A DNA stretch of 5,436 nt, taken from contig BNUP01000137.1 in the NCBI GenBank assembly GCA_025997455.1, positions 1-5,436 of the forward strand, given 5' to 3'. The DNA is from Fibrobacterales bacterium. GTDB taxonomy: Bacteria > Fibrobacterota > Fibrobacteria > Fibrobacterales > Fibrobacteraceae. Below the pieces are notes generated by a model. That model was not told the DNA's origin. It was given only the letters and a program-made list of their open reading frames with translations, and did no database searches. This document shows positions 1-5,220 of this stretch, piece by piece (the first letter of the stretch is position 1; the number at the start of each line of letters is the position of its first letter). The translations under genes and the position numbers were made by a program.

Positions 1-25
1 GGGGTCAAAAGACCCCTGTTTTTTT
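1..25. terminator. Intrinsic terminator, probably bidirectional, after the lipoprotein gene
   Basis: A perfect 6-bp stem (GGGGTC, 1-6; GACCCC, 11-16) closes over an AAAA loop, and TG plus a run of seven T follows at 19-25. Read on the plus strand this is a textbook rho-independent terminator, for a gene entering from the left. The lipoprotein gene stops at 24-26 on the minus strand, so the same hairpin lies directly after its stop codon. Any T-tract for that direction would fall outside the window. The A-tract ahead of the hairpin on the minus strand suggests a shared terminator between convergent genes. The stem may extend past base 1. Confidence 0.75.
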
Positions 26-860
26 ATTCTTTTATAACGGCGGTCAAGTAATCGATGTAGAGCGAGCCGGTATTGTTAGCGGGAACTTCCGCACTAAACG
101 GCACAACCCACAAGAATTTTGGGACTTTGGAAACATCTGCCGTCGGGAAAGTCTCCGCCAAAGTCTCCGTTGCAACCAAAGAATCAAGCGGAATTTCAAT
201 TTCCAAAGTATCTGTTGTTGCAGGAACATTATATACCCAGAAGTCCGTATCTACCGCAGTTGATAAACGAAATTCGTGTGCTCCGCCGACATATCTGTAC
301 TTAAAGGAAGTTACACCTGCAAGAGCAGAGGCATCCTTTCCTGTATCGGTGCCGACATCCAAACCGAGAGCCGCCTGCTGTTCTACTTCTTCTTCGTCTA
401 TTGCAACCTTTTTCAAGTTATAATCAACCAAACCGATAGCCTTATTTTGTGCTCCGACTCCCTTAAACGCAAAGCCATCTACTATGTAATGAAGTTCGGC
501 ATATTGAGTGGTAAGTTCGTTTCCCAAAATAGCATTTTCTGCTTTGCTCGGCAAAGTGCAAGAAACTTCGGGTTTTGTAGTGGTTGATTCTGTCCCGCAA
601 TTTGCAACATCCCAATAATCCTCTTTATTTTCACCCACAGTATAGCCGTATGGGTAAGTTCCAAACATAGCAGAAATGCCGTTGAAAGCCGAAATCGTTT
701 TTTCGATCGGACCTTGTTCTTCGCTTGAACTTGACTGTTCCTCTATTGAAGAACTTGAAGAGTCGTTCGTGCTTGAGGATGAGTTTTCATCATCGCCATC
801 ATCCGAAGAGCAGGCAAACAACGCGATAACCGCAGATGCGGCAATTAATTTTTTCAGCAT
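24..860 (-). CDS. Ser-rich-linker lipoprotein, predicted surface/outer membrane, unknown function
   Basis: A 278-residue lipoprotein precursor. The ATG at 858-860 is chosen over a longer in-frame reading because it begins a proper signal peptide (MLKK, then a hydrophobic stretch) and has GAGG at 868-871, seven bases upstream. The lipobox is LFAC with the lipidated Cys at residue 17; Ser follows it rather than Asp, which by the E. coli Lol rule points to the outer membrane. Residues 18-50 are an acidic, serine-rich tether with three blocks of four or five Ser, as seen in Fibrobacter lipoproteins. The remaining 225 or so residues look like one beta-rich globular domain: alternating strands, aromatics, and a C-terminal SLYIDYLTAV strand that recalls jelly-roll carbohydrate-binding modules. 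Cys88 and Cys101 could form a disulfide. No catalytic motif is visible. A glycan-binding or substrate-attachment role is conjecture. It has its own promoter-like block and follows fba by about 100 bases. Confidence 0.9.
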   Translation of the reverse strand: MLKKLIAASAVIALFACSSDDGDDENSSSSTNDSSSSSIEEQSSSSEEQGPIEKTISAFNGISAMFGTYPYGYTVGENKEDYWDVANCGTESTTTKPEVSCTLPSKAENAILGNELTTQYAELHYIVDGFAFKGVGAQNKAIGLVDYNLKKVAIDEEEVEQQAALGLDVGTDTGKDASALAGVTSFKYRYVGGAHEFRLSTAVDTDFWVYNVPATTDTLEIEIPLDSLVATETLAETFPTADVSKVPKFLWVVPFSAEVPANNTGSLYIDYLTAVIKE

Positions 861-893
861 AATAAAACCTCGTTTTTGAAAAATTCTAAGGGT

Positions 894-899
894 AATGTA
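894..899 (-). promoter_or_regulatory. Putative -10 element (TACATT) of the lipoprotein gene
   Basis: On the minus strand the hexamer TACATT lies within the block CTACATTACCCTTA (887-900), 33 bases upstream of the lipoprotein start codon. The same block with one base changed precedes fba at a nearly equal distance (31 bases), which supports a promoter role. A T6 run (901-906) lies immediately upstream. No good -35 TTGACA match is visible. The similarity is direct observation; the -10 assignment is inference. Confidence 0.5.
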
Positions 900-900
900 G

Positions 901-944
901 AAAAAAGTTACATGGCATTGCATCGGCGGAGCCGAGAGCAATGC
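901..944 (-). terminator. Hairpin downstream of fba, possible terminator
   Basis: On the minus strand, starting 15 bases after the aldolase stop codon, GCATTGC (938-944) pairs with GCAATGC (915-921). An inner TCGGC/GCCGA stem with a TCC loop stacks on it, and the two are separated by a small internal loop. A T6 run (906 to 901) follows after eight bases, which is farther than in a canonical intrinsic terminator. It may end or attenuate fba transcription ahead of the lipoprotein promoter, or protect the fba mRNA 3' end. The hairpin core is also a near copy of the last codons of fba (see the repeat entry). Confidence 0.45.
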
Positions 945-990
945 AGTGAAAAATGCAGACTACTTTATTGCACCGGCGGAGCCGAGAACA
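917..990. repeat. Direct repeat: fba 3' end duplicated in the downstream spacer
   Basis: Bases 917-940 and 967-990 match at 22 of 24 positions, exactly 50 bases apart. Both contain the self-complementary core CGGCGGAGCCG. The right copy encodes the last residues of aldolase (VLGSAGAI), and the left copy forms the post-fba hairpin. The layout ATTGC, GC-rich palindromic core, GCAAT in the left copy resembles the dispersed element at 5257-5277, so this may be a repeat insertion rather than a local duplication. Confidence 0.7.
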
Positions 991-1958
991 TTTTTGTTCT
1001 TTGCCGCATACATCTTTTTCAACTCGTCACGCGCAGGACCGAGATACTTTCTCGGATCGAACTCGCCCGGCTGTTCCGCAAATACTTTGCGAATCAAGGC
1101 GGTCATCGCCAAACGACCATCGGAATCGATATTGATTTTACACACCGCACTCTTTGCGGCTTTGCGCAACTGCTCTTCGGGAATGCCGACCGAATCGGGA
1201 ATTTTACCGCCGAACTGCTCTATTATGCGGACATATTCCACGGGAACGGAAGAAGAACCGTGAAGAACAATCGGGAAACCGGGGAGTTTCTTTTCAATTG
1301 CCTCTAAAATATCAAAGCGGAGCGGAGGCGGAATCAAAACGCCGTTTGCATCGCGAGTGCATTGTTCAGGCTTAAATTTTGCACGACCGTGGCTTGTGCC
1401 GATTGAAATTGCAAGGGAATCAACACCTGTTTTACCGACGAAATCCTGAACTTCTTCAGGCTGGGTATAGTGGGAATGCTCTGAGGAAACATCGTCTTCT
1501 ACGCCTGCGAGAACTCCGAGTTCGCCTTCAACGGTCACATCGAACTTGTGTGCGTATTCCACAACTTGTTTGGTAAGTTCAACATTTTTTTCGTAGGGGT
1601 GGTGACTACCGTCTATCATAACAGATGAAAAGCCCGTGTCTATGCAGTCTTTTGCGAGTTCAAAGGTGTCGCCGTGGTCTAAGTGGAGCACAATGGGAAT
1701 ATCACAGCCGAGTTCGTGTGCATATTCAACCGCACCTTTTGCCATATTTTTCAGCAAATTTTGGTTTGCATATTTTCTTGCTCCGCTCGATACCTGCAAA
1801 ATTACAGGGCTTCTGGTCTCAACGCACGCCTGAATTATGGCTTGCATCTGCTCCATATTGTTGAAGTTGTATGCGGGGACGGCGTAGCCGTTTTTTATCG
1901 CGTCTGCGAACATGGCTCTGGTATTCACCAATCCGAGTTCTTTGTAAGATACTGCCAT
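960..1958 (-). CDS. fba: Class II fructose-1,6-bisphosphate aldolase
   Basis: Zinc-dependent cytosolic aldolase that reversibly splits fructose-1,6-bisphosphate into dihydroxyacetone phosphate and glyceraldehyde-3-phosphate in glycolysis and gluconeogenesis. The 332-residue protein is full length for the family. Visible active-site features: LHLDHGD with the catalytic Asp94 and zinc ligand His95; the VEGELG loop around Glu144-Glu146; the second zinc ligand in TSHG (His190); the third in VLHGSSS (His233); and the phosphate/DHAP-binding KINIDSDGR (Asn276 to Arg282). The VPAYNFNN motif near residue 28 is also typical. The start is ATG at 1956-1958 with AGAGG at 1968-1972, nine bases upstream, and a promoter-like TACATT at 1990-1995. 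It appears to be transcribed on its own, with a hairpin after the stop codon. No missing residues or frameshifts are seen. Closest subtype by appearance is the class IIB form (GELGVLAGVEDDV). Function is secure. Confidence 0.98.
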   Translation of the reverse strand: MAVSYKELGLVNTRAMFADAIKNGYAVPAYNFNNMEQMQAIIQACVETRSPVILQVSSGARKYANQNLLKNMAKGAVEYAHELGCDIPIVLHLDHGDTFELAKDCIDTGFSSVMIDGSHHPYEKNVELTKQVVEYAHKFDVTVEGELGVLAGVEDDVSSEHSHYTQPEEVQDFVGKTGVDSLAISIGTSHGRAKFKPEQCTRDANGVLIPPPLRFDILEAIEKKLPGFPIVLHGSSSVPVEYVRIIEQFGGKIPDSVGIPEEQLRKAAKSAVCKINIDSDGRLAMTALIRKVFAEQPGEFDPRKYLGPARDELKKMYAAKNKNVLGSAGAIK

Positions 1959-1989
1959 AAGAAGAAACCTCTTTTAGTTGTTTAAGGGG

Positions 1990-1995
1990 AATGTA
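1990..1995 (-). promoter_or_regulatory. Putative -10 element (TACATT) of fba
   Basis: The minus-strand block CTACATTCCCCTTA (1983-1996) lies 31 bases upstream of the fba ATG and matches the block upstream of the lipoprotein gene at 13 of 14 positions. TACATT resembles a sigma-70-type -10 hexamer, and the expected start site would fall in or just after the CCCCTTA. No convincing -35 hexamer stands at 16-18 bases spacing. This predicts a short leader of about 25-30 nt. Confidence 0.55.
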
Positions 1996-2044
1996 GTAAA
2001 TTCACTCGGCAGTGCAGGGGTTGAAAGTGGGGAGAGTAGAGCGT

Positions 2045-2117
2045 GTAGGGGCGTGGTTTTTAACCCGCCCGTATCATTGTAGGGGCGGCATTTATGCCGC
2101 CCTTCCGTAGGGGCGAC
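2045..2117. repeat. Cluster of GTAGGGGCG-type hairpin repeats
   Basis: The 9-mer GTAGGGGCG occurs at 2045, 2079 and 2107, and once more at 5068. The first copy opens an imperfect hairpin (2049-2058 with 2062-2070, one bulged base, TTT loop). The second opens a perfect 8-bp hairpin (2083-2090 with 2095-2102, loop TTTA). Bases 2091-2117 are identical over 27 bases to 5052-5078. This is a dispersed, palindromic, non-coding repeat family; I cannot name it. It lies downstream of the ABC gene stop and upstream of the fba promoter. Confidence 0.75.
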
Positions 2118-2188
2118 CATTGCCGCCATTATTCATATAGTTTATCTCGATTTCTTTTTAATTTGGCGGCTATGCTTATTGGTCGCCC
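2110..2188. repeat. Nested long inverted repeat with AT-rich interior
   Basis: GGGCGACCA (2111-2119) pairs with TGGTCGCCC (2180-2188), and inside it GCCGCCA (2122-2128) pairs with TGGCGGC (2164-2170). The arms enclose a 35-base AT-rich segment without an open frame. The whole is about 79 bases, small for a MITE but of that layout; no target-site duplication is evident. It could also be two GTAGGGGCG-type units in inverted orientation. Confidence 0.55.
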
Positions 2189-2196
2189 ATAAGGTC

Positions 2197-2325
2197 GTCA
2201 TTCTGTGCGTGGTCGCAGAATCCATAGAGTTTTTTGGTGCGCTCGGCACACACCGCGTTCACCCTAAGAGGCGGGCGGGTTAAAACCCGCCCATACCCGT
2301 CATTCCCGCATCGGGCTGGAATGAC
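2197..2325. repeat. GTCATTC/GAATGAC-ended hairpins and a GGGCGGGTT palindrome
   Basis: Three adjoining elements. At 2197-2224, GTCATTCTG and CAGAATCC flank a hairpin (ATTCTG/CAGAAT). At 2273-2292, GGGCGGGT and ACCCGCCC form a perfect 8-bp stem with a TAAA loop. At 2299-2325, GTCATTCC and GGAATGAC form a perfect 8-bp stem over 11 bases. GTCATTC at the edge of a hairpin recurs at 3012-3034 and 5105-5124, which marks one REP-like family. Between them, 2248-2262 is the exact reverse complement of 5242-5256. No gene is visible in this stretch. Confidence 0.65.
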
Positions 2326-2342
2326 AAATGGGTCGCCCGTTT

Positions 2343-3626
2343 TTACTCCGCACGGGACAACCTAAGCACTCTGTTTATGCACTTGGGAAATTCATTCGGG
2401 TAATGCGTAACAAAAATCAGCGTTGAGTTTTCGCTGTTGCCATCGAGCACGGAAAAAAGTTTTTCCCGTGCGGTTTCGCTCATACCTTGTGTAGGTTCAT
2501 CTAAAATTATAACTTGCGGTTTTCTCAGTATTGCACGGGCAATTAAAATCAATCGCAAATTTTCATCGCTCAGTTCGCTCAAATGCATATTTGCAAATTC
2601 GTTTAGTCCAAGAGAATTTAATAATGCAGTCGCTTGTTTTTTTTCCTCTGCAAGCGGAGGTTGCGGAAAATGCTCTATTAAAATATCGAATGCCGTTAGT
2701 TGTCCTATAGTTTGCAGTGCCATTTCGGGCGAGAAAAAACCGATTTTCTTTTTGTGTTCGTCAATTGAAAAACCGTTTTTCGAATTTTGCCCCAAAAGCG
2801 TTAAATCATTGCGATAAATTTGCGGATGGTCGCCGCTCAAAATTCCGAGCAGCGTGCTTTTTCCGCTGCCGTTTGCACCCGTAATTGCCCAATGCTCTCC
2901 CTTATAAACTTCCCAATTCAAATTTTTCAAAACAATTTTTTCCCCGAAAGAGACATTCAAATTTCGCAGGGAAAAGAGGGGTTCGTTTTGATTTGCAGAA
3001 ATGCATCCCGGATTCCCGCCTGCGCGGGAATGACGAGGGGTGTGTTCGCGGGAATGACAACCCCCCTTCTTGTCATTATCAGGCTTGACCTGATAATCCA
3101 AAGTGTGCAATGATAAATCGCCATTGCATTCTATGGGTTGCTTCGGGTGCCCCCTCGCTGGTGACGAGCCGCACTCGCTTTCCTCCCTGCGGTTATTCAC
3201 CCTCATCTCAATTCCATTCTCTTGAAATTTCTCAATTCTCTCTCTCAAAAACTCCCTATACTCCGGGTCAAGACCGCCAAAGGGGTCATCGAGAATCCAC
3301 AAATCAGGCTCTTCCATAAAATTGCGTGCAAGCATAAGCCGCCTCAATTCTCCGTTTGAAAAGGAAATCAATTCCTGCTCCAAAATGTGTTGAGAAAATC
3401 CCGCGAGTTCCAAAGCCTCATTTAGAAGTGCGGGATTTGTTGCGGGAAAAGCGGTGTCTTCCACAAAATGATCCGAGTTCAAAAAGAACGGATTTTTGAG
3501 CAGAAAATCTCTGCCGGTAGGAGAGTCGGCGGTTTTTAAGGAGATAAATCTTTCTTGCCAAAAACGAGACAAGGCTTTCTTAATTTTCGCTTGAGTTTCT
3601 CCGCTAAAATATGCAATCTTTTTCAA
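2343..3626 (-). CDS. ModF/PhrA-like double ABC ATPase with degenerate first half and repeat-derived linker
   Basis: A 427-residue soluble protein with two ABC ATPase modules and no membrane segment, most like the ModF (PhrA) group. The N-terminal module has a signature-like FSNGELRR (residues 89-96), a Walker B ILDDP (111-115) and GGLD (117-120), but no Walker A. The protein begins at about the Q-loop region, and the end of this module (H-loop) is also not recognisable. The C-terminal module (about 217-427) has Walker A GANGSGKST (250-258), SPE in the Q-loop region, a divergent signature LSDENLR (352-358), Walker B IILDEP (373-378) with Glu377, and H-loop His408. Residues about 142-212 are a linker encoded by dispersed repeats (HSRAGGNPG). 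The start is TTG (3624-3626): an in-frame stop lies 18 bases upstream and GAAAGG sits ten bases upstream. It follows dgt by 40 bases, likely in one operon. No molybdate permease is nearby, so a role in molybdenum is not supported. It may be a decaying gene. Confidence 0.85.
   Translation of the reverse strand: MKKIAYFSGETQAKIKKALSRFWQERFISLKTADSPTGRDFLLKNPFFLNSDHFVEDTAFPATNPALLNEALELAGFSQHILEQELISFSNGELRRLMLARNFMEEPDLWILDDPFGGLDPEYREFLRERIEKFQENGIEMRVNNRREESECGSSPARGHPKQPIECNGDLSLHTLDYQVKPDNDKKGGCHSREHTPRHSRAGGNPGCISANQNEPLFSLRNLNVSFGEKIVLKNLNWEVYKGEHWAITGANGSGKSTLLGILSGDHPQIYRNDLTLLGQNSKNGFSIDEHKKKIGFFSPEMALQTIGQLTAFDILIEHFPQPPLAEEKKQATALLNSLGLNEFANMHLSELSDENLRLILIARAILRKPQVIILDEPTQGMSETAREKLFSVLDGNSENSTLIFVTHYPNEFPKCINRVLRLSRAE
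3010..3099. repeat. REP-like repeats inside the ABC gene
   Basis: Within the coding region of the ABC protein: ATTCCCGC (3012-3019) pairs with GCGGGAAT (3024-3031) over a CTGC loop and is followed by GAC. A half copy, CGCGGGAATGAC, lies at 3047-3058. ATTATCAGG (3075-3083) pairs perfectly with CCTGATAAT (3089-3097) over CTTGA. The first hairpin matches the GAATGAC-ended family of the spacers. On the minus strand it is read as RHSRAGGNP (residues 198-206), a peptide typical of translated intergenic repeats. Confidence 0.8.
3120..3203. repeat. Probable second repeat block inside the ABC gene
   Basis: This segment encodes residues about 142-169 (VNNRREES... to ...IECNG), low-complexity residues unlike an ABC domain. 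It includes GTTGCTTCGGG and GAGCCGCACTCGC, which recall the GTTGCTTCGCC...GGCTCGCAATGAC element at 5255-5281 with extra sequence between, and GGTTATTCACC, which recalls CGTTCACC at 2257-2264. The likeness is partial. I read it as a diverged long-form repeat adjoining the hairpins at 3010-3099. Confidence 0.4.
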
Positions 3627-3636
3627 TTCGCAGTGA

Positions 3637-3642
3637 CCTTTC
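3637..3642 (-). promoter_or_regulatory. Ribosome binding site deciding the TTG start of the ABC gene
   Basis: GAAAGG on the minus strand, ten bases before the TTG at 3624-3626. The in-frame TAG at 3642-3644 rules out any start farther upstream, and the first internal ATG codon (Met98) would discard the signature motif. The spacing is slightly long. Confidence 0.55.
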
Positions 3643-3666
3643 TAAATTACCCAATAAAAAAAATAA

Positions 3667-4878
3667 TTACCCGACTTTAAATTCAAGACCAAAAGATTGC
3701 GGAATCACCAATTTTTCGTAAGCGGACATCAAAAAATCGTCTGTCATTCCCGAAAGATAATCGGCGGCAACTCGTGCGGGTTTATTTTTGTCAAGGTAGT
3801 TTTCGTCTTGTTCTTTGAACCACATTTGCAACATTTTTTGCAGTTCGTAATTTCCTTTGAGAGAGCCTCTGCCGTTGAGAAAATCCGTGAGCGCGTTCAA
3901 GGTAAAATTGAACATCTGTTTTATTTTATTGTCTTCGGAGCGTTTTTTATCGCTGTCGTAAATGTTTGCGTAATTCCATTTTTTCAGTGCATTTAACGCG
4001 GTAAAAACCGAATCTGAAAATGATATTGAATTTTTGCCGTAAGAGTTATTTATTATATCGAGCACCAAAGAATTTACAATTTCCTTGTTTGTATTTCCCA
4101 AAATTTCAGTGACCTCTTTTGGAATATCATCCCGCTTAATTAAATTTATCGCAATTGCATCTTCAATATCCCTGCCTATATACGCAATCACATCCGAAAT
4201 CCGCACAATGCAGCCTTCCATAGTCATCGGGCGCAGTGATTTAATTGCCTTTTCATCTGTCAGGCATTTTTTATACTCGTCAAAAAGTTGCTCTTTTGTT
4301 TTAGCGGAATAGTTTTTATATTCGCGTGCAACCCATTCTCCGTTGTGGCACAGAACGCCGTCTAAAGTTTGAACGCATAAATTTATCTGCTTGCCTGTTT
4401 CCGATTTTTCCAACTCGTGAAGTTGCCTGAAACTCTGTGCGTTGTGGCAAAAAACGCCTTCGCCTTTTTCTTTCAAAAACTCCGACATATATCTTTCGCC
4501 CGTGTGCCCAAATGGCGTGTGTCCAACATCGTGTCCGAGTGCAATCGCCTCTATTAGATCCTCGTTAAATTCCAAAACTCTTCCGAGCGTTCGTGCAATT
4601 TTTGCAACGAGTTGCACATGCAGAACTCTGTGTGTTAAGTGGTCATTTTTGAAAAGGTAAAAAACCTGCGTTTTATCAATGTATCTCGTATATGTTTTTG
4701 AATGTATAATTCTATCCGTATCGTGAAAAAACGGTGGTCGAATATCGCCCTTATCATTTTGAGGATAGTATCGCTCCGCCTGCGAATTTTTTGTGGCAAA
4801 CGGCGACAGTTTAGGCTCTATCTTAATGGTTTTCTCAACCTCGTTTAAGATTGCCGAATTTAATTGCGTTATTGGCAT
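3667..4878 (-). CDS. dgt: dGTP triphosphohydrolase-like HD-domain protein
   Basis: Cytosolic metal-dependent hydrolase of the dGTPase family, which converts deoxynucleoside triphosphates (classically dGTP) to nucleoside plus triphosphate. The 403 residues are normal for the family's bacterial members. The N-terminal HDTDRIIHSKTYTRYIDKTQVF block (52-73) is the family's phosphate-binding signature. The HD-domain metal ligands appear as His87 (HRVLH), His116-Asp117 (GHDVGHTPFGH) and Asp229 (ISDVIAYIGRDIED). CHNAQSFR (144-151) is another conserved patch. Substrate preference cannot be told from sequence, since relatives act on other dNTPs or need an activating nucleotide. The ATG at 4876-4878 gives a plausible N-terminus, but the bases upstream are pyrimidine-rich on the coding strand (CTACCTTCCCC) with no Shine-Dalgarno match. 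It leads the likely operon with the ABC gene 40 bases downstream; a T8 run (3656-3663) in that gap has no hairpin before it. Confidence 0.95.
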   Translation of the reverse strand: MPITQLNSAILNEVEKTIKIEPKLSPFATKNSQAERYYPQNDKGDIRPPFFHDTDRIIHSKTYTRYIDKTQVFYLFKNDHLTHRVLHVQLVAKIARTLGRVLEFNEDLIEAIALGHDVGHTPFGHTGERYMSEFLKEKGEGVFCHNAQSFRQLHELEKSETGKQINLCVQTLDGVLCHNGEWVAREYKNYSAKTKEQLFDEYKKCLTDEKAIKSLRPMTMEGCIVRISDVIAYIGRDIEDAIAINLIKRDDIPKEVTEILGNTNKEIVNSLVLDIINNSYGKNSISFSDSVFTALNALKKWNYANIYDSDKKRSEDNKIKQMFNFTLNALTDFLNGRGSLKGNYELQKMLQMWFKEQDENYLDKNKPARVAADYLSGMTDDFLMSAYEKLVIPQSFGLEFKVG

Positions 4879-4900
4879 TTGGGGAAGGTAGAAAAGAGTG

Positions 4901-4928
4901 GGGTGTAGGGTGTAGGGTGTGGGGTATG
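4901..4928. repeat. Tandem 7-base repeat upstream of dgt
   Basis: Four consecutive 7-mers: GGGTGTA, GGGTGTA, GGGTGTG, GGGTATG. On the dgt coding strand these read as CCCTACA-like units ending about 22 bases before the start codon, in the place where a leader or promoter would lie. Slippage-prone repeats here could vary in number between strains. Confidence 0.75.
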
Positions 4929-4976
4929 GAAAACTCAGCGTTGCAAGTTTGGAGGAAGAGAGAAGAGAGAAGGGGA

Positions 4977-5038
4977 GTGTAAAGTTGAAAGTGTAAAGTT
5001 GAAATCGGGGAAAAGGGAGATGGTAGAAGGGAGATGGT
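4977..5038. repeat. Short tandem and near-tandem repeats
   Basis: GTGTAAAGTTGAAA is repeated twice back to back (4977-5004). GGGAGATGGT occurs at 5015-5024 and 5029-5038. GTTGAAAGTG from the first repeat also occurs at 2020-2029 in the other repeat-rich spacer. Low-complexity purine-rich DNA; no coding sense on either strand. Confidence 0.75.
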
Positions 5039-5045
5039 GGATGTA

Positions 5046-5124
5046 GCGGCTTTTATGCCGCCCTTCCGTAGGGGCGACTAGTGGTCGCCCGTTGTGCGTT
5101 GGTGTCCCGCCTTCGCGGGAATGA
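5046..5124. repeat. Second copy of the dispersed hairpin repeats
   Basis: Bases 5052-5078 are identical to 2091-2117. GCGGC (5046-5050) pairs with GCCGC (5057-5061), and GGGCGAC (5072-5078) pairs with GTCGCCC (5084-5090). Adjacent at 5105-5120, TCCCGC pairs with GCGGGA over a CTTC loop and is followed by ATGAC, the same GAATGAC-ended family as at 2299-2325 and 3012-3034. Two repeat families thus sit side by side, as they do at 2045-2325. Confidence 0.8.
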
Positions 5125-5170
5125 CGGGGAAGAATTTTCCCCCTTCTCTCTTTTCTCCGCGTGCAATACT

Positions 5171-5215
5171 GAAAGCCAATAGTTTGGCTTTCGTAGAGAG
5201 AGTGCTTTAGCACTC
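5171..5215. repeat. Pair of perfect hairpins downstream of the outer-membrane-protein fragment
   Basis: GAAAGCCAA (5171-5179) pairs with TTGGCTTTC (5184-5192), a 9-bp stem with a four-base loop. GAGTGC (5200-5205) pairs with GCACTC (5210-5215) over TTTA. Seven bases separate the two. Neither is followed by a T-tract on either strand, so they are not convincing intrinsic terminators. They could be another dispersed element or an RNA structure at the 3' end of the broken gene. Confidence 0.55.
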
Positions 5216-5220
5216 GTAAG

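Noticed and set aside
73..423. Plus-strand open frames antisense to the lipoprotein gene
   Set aside because: They are shadows of a well-supported minus-strand gene with a lipobox and ribosome site, and their translations show no domain character.
861..941. 27-residue N-terminal extension of the lipoprotein
   Set aside because: It would put an odd non-signal sequence before MLKKL, cover the promoter-like block and ignore the GAGG site in front of the internal ATG.
876..1307. Plus-strand open frame across the end of fba and its spacer
   Set aside because: It overlaps conserved aldolase coding sequence, including the zinc-ligand region, in antisense and resembles no known protein.
2045..2340. 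CRISPR array
   Set aside because: The repeats are short palindromes of several types with irregular spacing and no uniform repeat-spacer unit, and no cas gene is in the window.
2343..3626. Molybdate transport ATPase assignment (modF as a named gene)
   Set aside because: The likeness is to the double-ABC ModF group, but no molybdate permease, binding protein or molybdopterin gene is nearby and the first module is incomplete, so a functional name would overreach.
3645..3672. Terminator between dgt and the ABC gene (T8 run)
   Set aside because: No stem precedes the T-run on the minus strand. The repeated AATTACCC (3645-3652 and 3665-3672) is direct, not inverted. Read-through is more likely.
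4935..5213. Minus-strand open frame of 92 residues in the spacer upstream of dgt
   Set aside because: It runs through the hairpins and dispersed repeats (RHSREGGTPTHN, LYESQTIGF) and ends in low-complexity tandem repeats. It shows no domain, and its reading is explained by non-coding repeats.
5171..5215. tRNA or small structured RNA gene
   Set aside because: The two hairpins do not form a cloverleaf, carry no T-loop consensus or CCA context, and have no visible promoter or terminator.
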